Below are positions 17,052 to 26,693 of a stretch of DNA of 64,000 nt, piece after piece. The position numbers and the translations under genes are program-made. The first letter of the stretch is position 1. The number at the start of each line of letters is the position of its first letter. Source of the stretch: Microvirga makkahensis (GTDB lineage Bacteria; Pseudomonadota; Alphaproteobacteria; Rhizobiales; Beijerinckiaceae); assembly GCF_009830105.1 (NCBI RefSeq), contig NZ_WURB01000001.1:248001-312000 (forward strand), read 5' to 3'. Under the pieces are notes generated by a model, which worked only from the letters and a program-made list of their open reading frames with translations, did not search any database and was not told the DNA's origin.

Positions 17052-17960
17052 ATGGTGTCCTCTCAAGCAACCCTCGTCGCGACCCTGATCGCCAATCCAT
17101 CCCAACCCGTTGTCTCGGACGACCTCGTGGAGAAAGCGGCGCGCACGCTGGGACATGGGACGGAACGCACCGTTCTGGCAAGGGGAATCGCGGCCGACCT
17201 GGTTCTGACCGCCTCTGCCCAGGCAAAGGAGGTCGAGACTTCCCTGCGCACGGCCCTCGAAGGCGAGCCCGTTGACATCGTGGTCCAGCCCTTTGCCACC
17301 CGGCGCAAGCGGCTGCTCCTGGCAGACATGGATTCCACCATGATCGGCCAGGAATGCATCGACGAACTCGCCGATTACGTGGGGCTTAAACGCGAGGTTT
17401 CGGAGATCACTGAGCGTGCCATGCGCGGCGAGATCGCCTTCGAGCCGGCGTTGCGCGAACGTGTCGCCCTGCTCAAGAACCTACCGGTCAAGGTGGTGGA
17501 CGAGATCATCGAAAAGCGCCTCACCCTGACTCCCGGCGGGCCGGCGCTGGTCCGGACCATTCGCGCCAGTGGCGGCTACACCTGTCTCGTGTCCGGCGGT
17601 TTCACTCTGTTCACGGGTCCCATCGGCTCGAAGATCGGCTTCAACGAGCACCGCTCCAACCACCTGATCCTCGACGGGGAGAAGCTCGCCGGTCTCGTCG
17701 AGGAGCCGATCCTGGGCCGCGAAGCTAAGCTCGCGACGCTGATCGAGCTGCGCTCCCACTTCAACCTCGCCCATCATGAGACTATGGCCGTAGGTGATGG
17801 CGCGAACGATCTCGCCATGCTGGGGGAAGCGGGACTCGGCGTCGCCTTCCGGGCCAAGCCTACGGTCGCCGCTGCCGCCCATGCCCGGATCGACCACGCG
17901 GATCTGACGGCGCTGCTTTTCGCTCAGGGCTACCGGGCGGAGGAGATCGTTCAGGTTTGA
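17052..17960 (+). CDS. serB: Phosphoserine phosphatase
   Basis: The 302-residue HAD phosphatase catalyses the last step of serine synthesis. An N-terminal domain of about 80 residues precedes the HAD core. The core has [20 protein letters not shown] (nucleophile Asp in D-M-D-S-T), [12 protein letters not shown] and [20 protein letters not shown] with the Mg-binding Asp pair. Its long N-terminal extension resembles the SerB2-like forms but without a clear ACT signature. It is divergent from miaA. A hairpin at 17960-18011 follows. Confidence 0.96.
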   Translation: MVSSQATLVATLIANPSQPVVSDDLVEKAARTLGHGTERTVLARGIAADLVLTASAQAKEVETSLRTALEGEPVDIVVQPFATRRKRLLLADMDSTMIGQECIDELADYVGLKREVSEITERAMRGEIAFEPALRERVALLKNLPVKVVDEIIEKRLTLTPGGPALVRTIRASGGYTCLVSGGFTLFTGPIGSKIGFNEHRSNHLILDGEKLAGLVEEPILGREAKLATLIELRSHFNLAHHETMAVGDGANDLAMLGEAGLGVAFRAKPTVAAAAHARIDHADLTALLFAQGYRAEEIVQV

Positions 17961-18011
17961 AGCGTCGGACGTGGAAAGCGGACTTGCGCTTTCGGGGTAA
18001 ATCCGACGCTT
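17960..18011 (+). terminator. Nested hairpin after serB
   Basis: AAGCGTCGGA and TCCGACGCTT form a perfect 10-bp outer stem beginning at the serB stop codon; GAAAGC and GCTTTC form an inner stem. No long U-run follows. Probably a transcription end or RNA-stabilising structure for serB. Confidence 0.55.
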
Positions 18012-18121
18012 CCTCCTTGGACGGGAGCATCGTTCAACGCGGCCCTTCGGGGCCGTACGGTGCGCCGGGGCATCGTGTCATAGCCGGGCTCGTCCCACCC
18101 ATCCGACGTGGACGAGCGCAG

Positions 18122-18172
18122 CGCTTCTCGGACCGGGATCACCGGCACAAGCCGGTGATGGCGTGAGAAGCG
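18122..18172. repeat. Dispersed palindromic element in the serB-acs gap
   Basis: ATCACCGGC-ACAA-GCCGGTGAT (18138-18159) is a perfect 9-bp hairpin nested inside CGCTTCTC/GAGAAGCG arms (18122-18129 and 18165-18172). It belongs to the same class as elements at 4068, 27677, 31166, 41184 and the decayed copy near 52500. It lies between convergent serB and acs. Confidence 0.7.
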
Positions 18173-18250
18173 AGCGGAAAACTGGGTCGATTTTTTCACC
18201 GGCGTGGCTCATCGGGTCCCGGGCTTGACCCTGCGGGTCCATACGATGCG

Positions 18251-20191
18251 CTAAACCTGCGCCTGCATGCGCCTGACGATTTCCGCGACCACAGTGGGAT
18301 CCGCCACAGTGGTCGTGTCGCCATGGTTCTCGAAATCGCCAGCCGCGATACGCGTGAGAATGCGCCGCAGGATCTTTCCCGAACGGTTCTTGGGTAGTTG
18401 GGGCGTCCATTCGATGCGGTCCGGGGTGGCGATGGGGCCGATGCGGGTACGCACCACCTGGATGAGTTCGCGCTGCAGTTCCGCACTTTCGGCGACGCCT
18501 TCCTTCAGCGTCACGAACGCGAAAATGCCCTGTCCCTTGATGACGTGCGGGAAGCCGACCACGGCCGCCTCGGCCACGGATGGGTGAGAAGCCAATGCCG
18601 CTTCCACCTCCACTGTGCCGAGACGATGGCCGGACACGTTGATTACGTCATCCAGGCGGCCCGTGATCCAGTAATACCCATCCGCATCGCGGCGCGCTCC
18701 GTCGCCTGTGAAGTAGAACCCCGGATAGGCGCTGAAATAGGTTTCGAGAAACCGCTCGTGGTCGCCGAGAATCGTGCGGGCCTGCCCAGGCCAGGAATCC
18801 GCGAAGCACAGGCTGCCACTCCCCTCGCCCTCGACGGTCGTGCCGTCACTGCCGAGCAACGCGGGGCGGACGCCAAAGAATGGCCTGGCTGCGGAACCCG
18901 GCTTCAGTGCCATGGCTCCCGGCAGCGGACAGAGAAGCACCGCGCCCGTCTCGGTCTGCCAGTAGGTGTCGACGATCGGGCAGCGGCCGCCACCGACGAC
19001 CTCGTGGTACCAGAGCCACGCCTCGGGATTGATGGGCTCTCCCACTGAGCCCAGGATCTTCAGCGACGAGAGATCGTGCTTGCGCACCGGCCCGTCGCCC
19101 TCGCGCATCAGCGACCGGATCGCCGTCGGCGCGGTGTAGAAGATGTTGACCTTGTACTGCTCAACAATCTGCCACCAGCGCGACGTATCGGGCCAGGTGG
19201 GCACGCCCTCGAACAGCACGATGGTCGCGCCATTCGCGAGAGGCCCGTAGATCAGGTAGGTGTGAGCCGTTACCCATCCGACGTCGGCCGTGCAAAAATG
19301 GACATCGCCGGGGCGATAATCAAACATCGCCTTGAAGCTCGCCGCCGCATGCACGAGGTAGCCACCGGTCGTGTGCAGCATGCCCTTCGGCTTGCCCGTG
19401 GAACCCGAGGTATAGAGTACGAAGAGAGGATCTTCCGCCCCGACCGCCAGCGGATCACAGACATCCGGTACCTCAGCCAGGGCTTCATCGTACCAGCAGT
19501 CACGTCCCTCCTTCAGCGGAACGTCGCGCCCCGTACGGCGAACCACGAGCACATGCTCGACGAAAGACAGCTTCTCCAGCGCCGCATCTGCGTTCTTCTT
19601 CAAGGGCACGAATTTGCCCCCGCGCTTGCCTTCATCGGCAGTTATCAGGACCCGAGAGCGGCAATCCTCGATTCGGCCCGCGAGCGCCTCCGACGAGAAG
19701 CCGCTGAACACGACCGAGTGAATCGCGCCGATCCGCGCGCAGGCGAGCATGGCGGCAATCGATTGATGGATGACCGGCAGATAGACGCTGACGAAATCAC
19801 CCTTCTTCACGCCAAGCTTCTTCAACACATTGGCGAGGCGAGACACTTCGCTGTGCAGTTCGCTCCATGTGATCCGCTTCGTCTCGCCCGGCGTGTCACC
19901 CTCCCACAGGATCGCTGTCTCGTTCCCGCGGGCGGCGGCGTGGCGATCCAGGCAGTTGTAGGAAGCACTCAGCTGTCCGTCGGCGAACCATCCGATGGTG
20001 ACATCCTCGGGCGAGTAGCGCGTGTTCTTGACCTGCGTGAACGGCTTCGCCCAGTCCAGGATCTTTGCCTGCTCGTGCCAGAAGCCCTCCGGATCATCGA
20101 TGGACTGCCGATAGAGGCGCTCATAGGCTTGCGCATCCACATGCGCAGCGGACTGCAGAATGGAGGGGACGGGAAAAACGTTCTGGGTCAT
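18251..20191 (-). CDS. acs: Acetyl-CoA synthetase (AMP-forming)
   Basis: The 646-residue ANL-family enzyme activates acetate to acetyl-CoA. The P-loop-like motif is [59 protein letters not shown] and the hinge [19 protein letters not shown] are family signatures. The C-terminal lysine subject to acetylation control is in [14 protein letters not shown]. Length matches Acs (about 650). ATG 20191 lacks a good ribosome site. An inverted repeat (20210-20234) lies just upstream and could be an operator. It allows growth on or recapture of acetate. Confidence 0.97.
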   Translation of the reverse strand: MTQNVFPVPSILQSAAHVDAQAYERLYRQSIDDPEGFWHEQAKILDWAKPFTQVKNTRYSPEDVTIGWFADGQLSASYNCLDRHAAARGNETAILWEGDTPGETKRITWSELHSEVSRLANVLKKLGVKKGDFVSVYLPVIHQSIAAMLACARIGAIHSVVFSGFSSEALAGRIEDCRSRVLITADEGKRGGKFVPLKKNADAALEKLSFVEHVLVVRRTGRDVPLKEGRDCWYDEALAEVPDVCDPLAVGAEDPLFVLYTSGSTGKPKGMLHTTGGYLVHAAASFKAMFDYRPGDVHFCTADVGWVTAHTYLIYGPLANGATIVLFEGVPTWPDTSRWWQIVEQYKVNIFYTAPTAIRSLMREGDGPVRKHDLSSLKILGSVGEPINPEAWLWYHEVVGGGRCPIVDTYWQTETGAVLLCPLPGAMALKPGSAARPFFGVRPALLGSDGTTVEGEGSGSLCFADSWPGQARTILGDHERFLETYFSAYPGFYFTGDGARRDADGYYWITGRLDDVINVSGHRLGTVEVEAALASHPSVAEAAVVGFPHVIKGQGIFAFVTLKEGVAESAELQRELIQVVRTRIGPIATPDRIEWTPQLPKNRSGKILRRILTRIAAGDFENHGDTTTVADPTVVAEIVRRMQAQV

Positions 20192-20209
20192 CGAAATTCG
20201 TGATTAGTT

Positions 20210-20234
20210 TCACGAGCGCCTGTGCGGCTCGTGA
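20210..20234 (-). promoter_or_regulatory. Inverted repeat upstream of acs
   Basis: TCACGAGC and GCTCGTGA are perfect 8-bp arms around a 9-nt loop, 19 bp before the acs start. It may be an operator or a 5'-leader hairpin near the ribosome-binding region. No regulator is adjacent. Confidence 0.4.
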
Positions 20235-20328
20235 CGGGAAACAACGACGTCAGATGTCTCCACTTTGGACGCTTTGTCAACCAAAACGTTCTTTATTTAG
20301 AACACGCCGCCTGTGGTACTGCTTATGA

Positions 20329-20352
20329 AAAAGGCGGCCGAAGCCGCCTTTT
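20329..20352 (-). terminator. Intrinsic terminator after degP
   Basis: AAAAGGCGGC-CGAA-GCCGCCTTTT is a perfect 10-bp stem with a stable tetraloop and a T-run on the minus strand. It starts 18 bp past the degP stop and is a clear Rho-independent terminator. Confidence 0.85.
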
Positions 20353-20369
20353 CTGGACTTCTCAGATAC

Positions 20370-21878
20370 TTACTCGATCGACAGTGCAACGAAGCGGACC
20401 TCACCTTGGGCATTCGAAACCAACAGCAGCGCAGATTTGCGCCCCTGCGCCTTGAGGTCGTCGATCTTCTTGGTCACGTCAGCAGGATTCGTCACCGGCT
20501 CCTGGTTGACCTCCACGATCACTTCGCCGGCCTGAATCCGCTTGTCGGACGCCGAGGAATTGGGATCCACCCGGGTGATCACCACGCCCTTCAGGTCGTC
20601 CTTCAGGCTGAAGCGGCGGCGCAGTTCGTCCGTCATGCCGGACATGCTGAGGCCGAGCGCCTGACGGGTGGCGGTGGGAGGATCGTCGGAAGGCTGCTGC
20701 AGGCTGGCCTGCTTCTCGCCATCCTCGAGGCGGCCCAAGGTTACCTTCTTGGTCATCTCCTGTCCTTTACGGACGATGGTCACTTCCACCTCCTTGCCTA
20801 CGGGCGTGGAGGCGACGATGCGCGGCAGGTCGCGGGAATCCTTGACGTCCTTGCCGTCGAACTTGACGATCACGTCGCCGACTTCGAGACCGGCCGGCTT
20901 GGCGGGCCCCTTCTCGTCGACCCCTGCAATCAGCGCGCCACGGGCGGTCCCGAGGCTCAGGGCCTCTGCCGTGGCATCGTCCACGCTCTGAATGCGCACG
21001 CCGAGCCAGCCGCGGCGAGTTTCGCCGAACTCACGCAACTGCTCGATCACCGGCACGGCGGTCGAAGCGGGAACGGCGAAGCCGATGCCGACCGATCCCC
21101 CCGTAGGTGAGAGAATGGCCGTATTGATGCCGATGACCTCGCCGTTCATGTTGAAGAGGGGGCCGCCGGAATTGCCTTTGTTGATGGAAGCGTCGGTCTG
21201 GATATAGTTGTCGTAGGGCCCGGACTCGATGTTGCGGCCGCGGGCGGACACGATGCCCGCCGTCACCGAACCGCCGAGGCCGAACGGGTTACCGATGGCC
21301 ATCACCCAGTCGCCGGGACGAATGGCTTCGGAATCGCCGAACCTCACGGCCTTGAGAGGCTTGTCGGGCTTCACGCGAAGGACCGCGAGGTCGACCTTGG
21401 AATCCTTGCCCACGATCTCGGCCTTGAGACGGGTGCCGTCCGAGAAGATCACGCTGATGTCGTTGGCGTCGCCGATCACGTGGTTGTTGGTGACCACGAT
21501 GCCCGACGGATCGATGACGAAACCCGAACCGAGTGAGTTCGAGCTACGCGGCCGGGAGGGCGAGCTGTCGCCGTTGCCCTGGCCGCGCCGGTTGAAGAAC
21601 TCCTCGAAGAGGTCCTCGAACGGGGTGCCGGGCGGCAATTGCGGCAAAGTGCGATTCCGGGTTTCGACGGTGGTCGAAGCCGAGATGTTCACCACGGCGC
21701 CCGTGACCTCCTCGGCCAGATCAGCGAAGGATTCAGGAGCCGAGCGGGCCGAGGCAGGAAGCGGCATGGCTGCCGCGACAAATGTCACGACCGCGAAGAA
21801 GGATGCGGCCAGTCGGCGCAGAGGGCGCTGGAACGGCGCCGTTGTGGAGAGCGCCAGCGCATTCGTGGCTTGAGTCAT
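20370..21878 (-). CDS. degP: DegP/Do-family periplasmic serine protease
   Basis: Read from ATG 21878 the protein has 502 residues, beginning with a signal peptide of about 45 residues (hydrophobic FFAVVTFVAAAM, then PASARS). The trypsin-like domain has the triad His133 (TNNHVIGD), Asp163 (KVDLAVLRV) and Ser237 (GNSGGP). Two PDZ domains follow (RGWLGVRIQSV and the one containing LKGVVITRVDPNS). It degrades or chaperones misfolded envelope proteins. The frame extends to 21974, but that would overlap DUF2065; GAGAGGG lies upstream of 21878. It is the last gene of the hflK-hflC-DUF2065-degP cluster. Confidence 0.95.
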   Translation of the reverse strand: MTQATNALALSTTAPFQRPLRRLAASFFAVVTFVAAAMPLPASARSAPESFADLAEEVTGAVVNISASTTVETRNRTLPQLPPGTPFEDLFEEFFNRRGQGNGDSSPSRPRSSNSLGSGFVIDPSGIVVTNNHVIGDANDISVIFSDGTRLKAEIVGKDSKVDLAVLRVKPDKPLKAVRFGDSEAIRPGDWVMAIGNPFGLGGSVTAGIVSARGRNIESGPYDNYIQTDASINKGNSGGPLFNMNGEVIGINTAILSPTGGSVGIGFAVPASTAVPVIEQLREFGETRRGWLGVRIQSVDDATAEALSLGTARGALIAGVDEKGPAKPAGLEVGDVIVKFDGKDVKDSRDLPRIVASTPVGKEVEVTIVRKGQEMTKKVTLGRLEDGEKQASLQQPSDDPPTATRQALGLSMSGMTDELRRRFSLKDDLKGVVITRVDPNSSASDKRIQAGEVIVEVNQEPVTNPADVTKKIDDLKAQGRKSALLLVSNAQGEVRFVALSIE

Positions 21879-21966
21879 CGAAAACCCTCTCTTGGAGAAT
21901 GAGATATAGATTGTCGTTCCCGCTCGCCATTCAAGCGGCGAATGCGGCGGAAGCTGGGCCGTTGGC

Positions 21967-22158
21967 TCAACCAAACCACCGCGCCAGCCAGATGATGCCC
22001 AGGCCTATGAGGGCCGAAACGATGCCCACGAGCCGCATCCGATCGCTCGGACTGTGTGCGGCCTCATACATGGCGCGACGCATTCCATCGGGGAAGGCCG
22101 CAAACAGAATGCCCTCGACCGCGAGAGCGAGGCCGAGGGCTGCAATCAAGTCCAACAT
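21967..22158 (-). CDS. DUF2065 (YjeT-like) small membrane protein
   Basis: This 63-residue protein has two transmembrane helices, about residues 1-20 (LDLIAALGLALAVEGILFAA) and 42-60 (LVGIVSALIGLGIIWLARW), separated by FPDGMRRAMYEA. This is the DUF2065/YjeT layout. In E. coli yjeT also follows hflC. Its job is not known; the conserved position suggests a role with the HflKC complex. It starts 6 bp after hflC. Confidence 0.9.
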   Translation of the reverse strand: MLDLIAALGLALAVEGILFAAFPDGMRRAMYEAAHSPSDRMRLVGIVSALIGLGIIWLARWFG

Positions 22159-22164
22159 CAGTTC

Positions 22165-23085
22165 TTACTGTGCGGGAGCCGGCTGCGGAGCCGGGATTGC
22201 GGGAGAGCCACCATTGGGCAGGACAGACCGGTTGAAGTAGCGGAAGAACTCCGAGTCGGGGCTCAGAACCAGTCGGGTACCGCTTCCTTTCAGGCCCGCC
22301 TCATAAGCCTGCATGGAGCGGTAAAAGGCGAAGAATTCGGGATCCTGGCTGAAGGCCTCGGCCAGGATGCGGTTGCGATCAGCGTCGCCCTGGCCGCGCA
22401 GTTCCTCGGCCCGCTGGTTCGCCTCCGCCCGGATGATCGTGGCCTCGCGCTCGGCGCGGGCGCGGATCATCTGAGCCTGCTGATTGCCGTTCGCGCGAAG
22501 ATCGGCCGCCTCACGCTCACGCTCCGTCCGCATGCGCTGATAGACCGCCTGGCTATTGGCGTTGGGGAGATCGACCCGGGTGAGGCGCACGTCGATCATC
22601 TCGATACCGAGGCTGCGGGCCTGCTGGTTCACATCCTCCTGAATGCGCTCCATCAGCTGCGGACGCTCGGTGCGCACGATGGCATCGCGCGAGGCGCTGG
22701 CGAGAATGTTGCGCATGGCCGAGTTGGTGAAGCTTTGCAGGCGCTGGTTGGCAAGAGCAATGGTGCCCACGGCCTGATAGAAGCGCAGCGGATCAACGAT
22801 GCGATAGCGGGTGAAGGCATCGACCTCCAGGTTCTGCCGGTCGGCGGACAGCAGGGTCTGCACCGGCAGGTCGAGATCGAGCACACGCTTCTCGAAATAG
22901 GTGACATTGTCGACGAGCGGCAGTTTGAACTTGAGGCCTGGCTCCGAGATCGCGGATTGAACCGCGCCAAAGCGCAACACGAGCGCGTATTGCGTCTGCT
23001 GGACGATGAAGATCGAGCTGTAGAGGACGATGGCCGCCAGAATCAGGATGATCAGGAGGCCCGTGCGAAGGACGGAGTTATTCAT
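22165..23085 (-). CDS. hflC: HflC, subunit of the HflKC membrane complex
   Basis: The 306-residue SPFH (band 7) protein has one N-terminal membrane segment (LLIILILAAIVLYSSIFIV) followed by the periplasmic SPFH domain (IVQQTQYALVLRFGAVQ). A long charged helical region follows with QMIRARAEREATIIRAEANQ. HflC and HflK form a cage round FtsH and modulate its protease. hflK overlaps its start by 4 bp (ATGA), so translation is coupled. The tail after FNRSVLPNG is Pro/Ala-rich. Confidence 0.96.
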   Translation of the reverse strand: MNNSVLRTGLLIILILAAIVLYSSIFIVQQTQYALVLRFGAVQSAISEPGLKFKLPLVDNVTYFEKRVLDLDLPVQTLLSADRQNLEVDAFTRYRIVDPLRFYQAVGTIALANQRLQSFTNSAMRNILASASRDAIVRTERPQLMERIQEDVNQQARSLGIEMIDVRLTRVDLPNANSQAVYQRMRTEREREAADLRANGNQQAQMIRARAEREATIIRAEANQRAEELRGQGDADRNRILAEAFSQDPEFFAFYRSMQAYEAGLKGSGTRLVLSPDSEFFRYFNRSVLPNGGSPAIPAPQPAPAQ

Positions 23086-24215
23086 CGCGTGGTCCCCTGA
23101 TTGCTGGTGGGGTTCTGGGATTGCGGCACCTGGGTGAGCGGTAGGAAGGGCACGACACCCTGCCCGTTCTGGTCCACGATGATCTTGTCCACGCCGCCTA
23201 AGACACGCTCCATCGTCTCGAGGAAGATGCGCTCGCGGCTCACGTCGGGAGCCTTGCGATACTCCTCATAGACCTGACGGAAGCGCGCCGCCTGACCGGT
23301 GGCATCGGCCACGGACTGCTCGCGATAGGCTTCCGCCTGCTGGATCGTGCGGGCCGCCTCGCCTCGCGCCTCGGGAACGATGCGGCTGGCATAGGCGGAG
23401 GCCTCGTTCTGCACGCGTACGGCGTCCTGCTGAGCAGCGTTCACGTCGAAGAAGGCCTGCTGGACCTCGGACGGCGGACGCGCAGCCTGAAGCTGAACCA
23501 CGTTGATAAGCACGCCGGCGCCATAAGCGTCGAGCGCCTCCTGCATGATCTGGCGGACCTCCTGAGCGATGCTCGCCTGCTCGGTGGTGAGGATGGCCTG
23601 GATGTTGCGGCGGCCGATCACCTCGCGCATGGCACTCTCGGCCACGGACTTGATGGTACCGTCGGGATTCTGCAGGTTGAACACGTAATCCTGCGGGCGC
23701 GCCGGATTGATCTGCCAGACCGCATCGAAGTCGATGTCGACGATATTCTCGTCGGCGGTGAGCATGAGGCTTTCCTCGATCACGTCGCGGGGACGGCCCT
23801 GCCCTGTCGCCGTGGAACGATAGCCCACCTCGACCCGCTGCTGTGCGGTCACGTTCGGCTTGATCACCCGGCCGATCGGATAGGGGTAATTATACCGCAA
23901 ACCCTCACCGCTGGTGCTGCTGTATCTTCCGAAGATCATATTGATGCCGACCTCGTTAGGCCGCACCGTGTAGAAGCCGGTCAGGAGCCAGATGGCGATG
24001 ACGCCGAGAATGAGCAGGATGAGGCCCTTACCGCCCATGGAGCCGCCGGGGATGAAATCCTTGAGGCGATCCTGGCTCCGGCGCAGGATATCCTCCAGAT
24101 CCGGTGGACCGCCATTACCCTGCGGGCCGCCCGACCCCCAAGGGCTCTTGCCGCCGCCGGATCCGCCACGTTGCCCCCAGGGGCCGCCGCCGCCGCTTTG
24201 GTTACTCCAAGGCAT
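23082..24215 (-). CDS. hflK: HflK, subunit of the HflKC membrane complex
   Basis: The 377-residue protein begins with a Gly/Trp/Ser-rich cytoplasmic segment (MPWSNQSGGGGPWGQRGGSG) that is typical of HflK. A transmembrane helix (GLILLILGVIAIWLLTGFYT) and the SPFH domain (VRPNEVGINMIFGRYSS) follow. A long helix contains RIVPEARGEAARTIQQAEAY, and the tail is low-complexity. The start ATG 24215 has AAGG and GAGGA sites; the open frame to 24326 lacks these. It heads the cluster ending in degP and couples to hflC. Confidence 0.95.
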   Translation of the reverse strand: MPWSNQSGGGGPWGQRGGSGGGKSPWGSGGPQGNGGPPDLEDILRRSQDRLKDFIPGGSMGGKGLILLILGVIAIWLLTGFYTVRPNEVGINMIFGRYSSTSGEGLRYNYPYPIGRVIKPNVTAQQRVEVGYRSTATGQGRPRDVIEESLMLTADENIVDIDFDAVWQINPARPQDYVFNLQNPDGTIKSVAESAMREVIGRRNIQAILTTEQASIAQEVRQIMQEALDAYGAGVLINVVQLQAARPPSEVQQAFFDVNAAQQDAVRVQNEASAYASRIVPEARGEAARTIQQAEAYREQSVADATGQAARFRQVYEEYRKAPDVSRERIFLETMERVLGGVDKIIVDQNGQGVVPFLPLTQVPQSQNPTSNQGTTR

Positions 24216-24352
24216 AGGACGCCTTTCCTCACTTTGAAAAGACCGGCTCGGAAAGCCGATGGAAACTCGAGGCGGTTTTTGGGTTTTGCCTCTTCCGCCT
24301 GTCAAGCCTGCGAATTGGGGATTCAAGAGCCGTTAGTCAACCTTGGCACCGC

Positions 24353-24865
24353 TCAGGAACGCCTTTCGAGATCAATAAAGGTAAATGGATACTCGTCTTC
24401 CGGGCCTTTGGGATGTGCGATCCGCGCCACTTCACAAAAGAGTGTACGGTCGACGGGCGGGAAGAAGGCATCCCCCTCCGGAGCGGCGGCAACCTCCGTC
24501 AGGTAAATCTTCCGCACATGAGGCAAGGCAAGCCGGTAGATCTCGGCGCCTCCGACGACGGCAATCGAATCAGCCTCCGTAATGTTCGCGAGTTCCTCAC
24601 CCTTCGCTACGGCCTCGTTCCAGCTATGGACGATATGGACTCCCGGCGGCGAGAAGCTGCCGTCGCGGGTGAGCACGATGGTCTCCCGCCCCGGCAAAGG
24701 CTTGCCGATCGAGTCGAAGGTTTTGCGCCCCATGATCATGGGCTTGCCCATGGTGAGCTCGCGAAAGCGCTTGAGATCGGTTCTGAGCCGCCACAAAAGC
24801 CGATTGTCCCGCCCGATCACGCCGTTCTCGGCTGCAGCAACCACGAGGATGAGAGGGATTGTCAT
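24353..24865 (-). CDS. folA: Dihydrofolate reductase
   Basis: The 170-residue enzyme reduces dihydrofolate with NADPH. The N-terminal motif ILVVAAAENGVIGRDNRLLW (Ala/Trp/Leu substrate pocket) is followed by LTMGKPMIMGRKTFDSIGKP, then DSIAVVGGAEIYRLALPHV and the final LTEVAAAPEGDAFFPPVD. It shares a 4-bp ATGA overlap with the upstream GNAT gene. With thyA two genes upstream it forms the thymidylate-cycle pair. Confidence 0.96.
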   Translation of the reverse strand: MTIPLILVVAAAENGVIGRDNRLLWRLRTDLKRFRELTMGKPMIMGRKTFDSIGKPLPGRETIVLTRDGSFSPPGVHIVHSWNEAVAKGEELANITEADSIAVVGGAEIYRLALPHVRKIYLTEVAAAPEGDAFFPPVDRTLFCEVARIAHPKGPEDEYPFTFIDLERRS

Positions 24866-25344
24866 CGGGCCTCCGCCAATTCGGCAAGCGCCTCACCGGA
24901 GACGCGCTGCACGGTCCACTCATCCATCGGAACGGCTCCGATGGACCGGTAGAATTTCAACGCGGGCTCGTTCCAGTCGAGCACCCACCACTCGAGGCGG
25001 GCCAAGCCTTCCGCCATGCAGCGGCGCGCGAGATGCCTGAGCAGCGCCCTGCCGATCCCCTTGGAGCGAAATTCCGGCCGCACGAAGAGATCTTCTAGAT
25101 AGATGCCGTGGCGCCCCCGGAACGTGGAGAAATTGTAGAACCAAAGCGCAAAGCCCGCAGACCTCCCCTCCCACTCCGCGATGTCTGCGAACACGCGCGG
25201 ATTGGGCCCAAACAGCGCCATTGCGATATCGGCCTCACTCGCGTCGATCTCGTGGGCGAGACGTTCGTACTCCGCCAGTTCGCGAATGAAGGAGAAGACG
25301 AGCGCCACGTCACGCTCGTCGGCTTTACGGATCGTAAGGGTCAT
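24862..25344 (-). CDS. GNAT N-acetyltransferase (diamine/thialysine-type)
   Basis: The 160-residue protein reads MTLTIRKADERDVALVFSFI, then motif A LEDLFVRPEFRSKGIGRALL (acetyl-CoA loop R-x-x-G-x-G), then LEWWVLDWNEPALKFYRSIG. The spacing and YNFSTFRGRHGIYLEDLFV match the spermidine/thialysine acetyltransferase (SSAT2-like) branch. The substrate could be a polyamine or an aminoalkyl amino acid. Start ATG 25344 is at the conserved N-terminus; no strong ribosome site. It is inserted in the thyA-folA cluster. Confidence 0.88.
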   Translation of the reverse strand: MTLTIRKADERDVALVFSFIRELAEYERLAHEIDASEADIAMALFGPNPRVFADIAEWEGRSAGFALWFYNFSTFRGRHGIYLEDLFVRPEFRSKGIGRALLRHLARRCMAEGLARLEWWVLDWNEPALKFYRSIGAVPMDEWTVQRVSGEALAELAEAR

Positions 25345-25376
25345 CGTTTGTACCGAAACCTGAAAATGCCCAGCGT

Positions 25377-25694
25377 TCAATCCGCCTGGTCCTCGTCCTC
25401 GACCAGGACGCGGCGCGGCGAGCCCCATTCCTCGAGAATGGCGTTCATGTCGTCGAGCACGAAGAAGCGTGCGCTTTCCACGTCGTAACCTTCATCGAGC
25501 AGATTGTCGTAGTCCGTCAGCCGATGGCGGATGTACGACGTGATAGAGAGCCACGCCGCCGTCTCGGGCGAGGCCGTATGGAGGCCGCGGCTGCCCAGGG
25601 CGTGATCCGTCACGGACTCGAATTCATGCTTTGGGATTCGGGGAGCTAGAACCCGGACGGCGCTCTCGATAGCCTCGCGCCTGTTCATGAGCAT
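25377..25694 (-). CDS. DUF2293-like small protein
   Basis: The 105-residue protein carries a pattern seen in DUF2293: IPKHEFESVTDHAL, then TAAWLSITSYIRHRLTDYD, LLDEGYDVESARFFVLDDMN and a final tryptophan segment ILEEWGS. The tail is acidic. Function is unknown. ATG 25694 shares one base with the thyA stop (TGATG); ATG 25688 is an alternative. It sits between thyA and the GNAT gene, so it is probably part of the same operon. Confidence 0.7.
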   Translation of the reverse strand: MLMNRREAIESAVRVLAPRIPKHEFESVTDHALGSRGLHTASPETAAWLSITSYIRHRLTDYDNLLDEGYDVESARFFVLDDMNAILEEWGSPRRVLVEDEDQAD

Positions 25695-26488
25695 CAGACT
25701 GCAACCGGTGCCTTGATGGCGGGATGGGGATCATAGCCTTCGATGGCGATGTCGTCGAACGTGAAGTCGAACAGAGACCGCACGGCCGGGTTGAGCCGCA
25801 GCGTTGGCAGGGCGCGCGGCTCGCGCGCGAGCTGAAGGTGCGCCTGCTCCAGGTGATTCAGGTATAGGTGCGCATCGCCGAAGGAATGCACGAAATCACC
25901 CGGCTGCAGGCCCGTGGCCTGCGCCATCATGTGCGTGAGCAGCGCATAGGATGCAACGTTGAAGGGCACGCCGAGGAACACATCTGCCGAACGCTGGTAG
26001 AGCTGACAGGACAACCTCCCCTCCGCCACGTAGAACTGGAATAGGCAGTGGCAGGGCGCGAGCGCCATTCTGTCGAGATCCGCCGGGTTCCATGCGGATA
26101 CGATGAGGCGGCGGGAATCGGGATTGCGGCGGATCTCGTCGAGCACCCATTTGATCTGGTCGACGGTGCCGCCGTCGGGCTTGGCCCAGGAGCGCCACTG
26201 CTTGCCATATACGGGTCCGAGATCACCGTTCTCGTCAGCCCATTCGTCCCAGATGGTGACGCCGTTCTCCTGCAGATAGCGGACATTGGTGTCGCCCTTC
26301 AAGAACCAGAGCAACTCGTGGATGATCGAGCGCAGGTGCAGCTTCTTCGTCGTGACAAGGGGGAACCCGTGGGCGAGATCGAAGCGCATCTGATGGCCGA
26401 ACACGGATATCGTCCCGGTTCCGGTCCGGTCGTCCTTGCGGACGCCCTCATCCATGATGCGGCGGAGAAGGTCATGATAGGCTTGCAT
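25694..26488 (-). CDS. thyA: Thymidylate synthase (ThyA type)
   Basis: The 264-residue enzyme methylates dUMP to dTMP with methylenetetrahydrofolate. The catalytic Cys is in [59 protein letters not shown] and [15 protein letters not shown] are family blocks. The C-terminus ending IKAPVAV is the mobile tail that closes on the active site. It starts the thyA-DUF2293-GNAT-folA operon, the dihydrofolate made here being recycled by folA. Confidence 0.97.
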   Translation of the reverse strand: MQAYHDLLRRIMDEGVRKDDRTGTGTISVFGHQMRFDLAHGFPLVTTKKLHLRSIIHELLWFLKGDTNVRYLQENGVTIWDEWADENGDLGPVYGKQWRSWAKPDGGTVDQIKWVLDEIRRNPDSRRLIVSAWNPADLDRMALAPCHCLFQFYVAEGRLSCQLYQRSADVFLGVPFNVASYALLTHMMAQATGLQPGDFVHSFGDAHLYLNHLEQAHLQLAREPRALPTLRLNPAVRSLFDFTFDDIAIEGYDPHPAIKAPVAV

Positions 26489-26658
26489 GGGGTGCTCCTA
26501 CTCCCATGGTAAGGGAAGAAGCCCAAGCGTTGGACTCATTTTTCGAATCTTTATCACATCTAATGGTTAACAACTGGGACGAGCTCGATGAGGTGCGTTT
26601 TAGCGGCGAGTGTGGCCCGAACGCCGCGATTCAATCGCAATTCACCCTGGTCTCGCCC

Positions 26659-26687
26659 TTTCAAATTCGATTTCGGCCACCTATATT
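26659..26687 (+). promoter_or_regulatory. Predicted ssrA promoter
   Basis: TATATT (26682-26687) is a near-consensus -10, with a weak TTTCAA -35 17 nt upstream. Predicted start near 26694 coincides with the start of the tmRNA acceptor piece. Confidence 0.55.
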
Positions 26688-26693
26688 GGGCGT

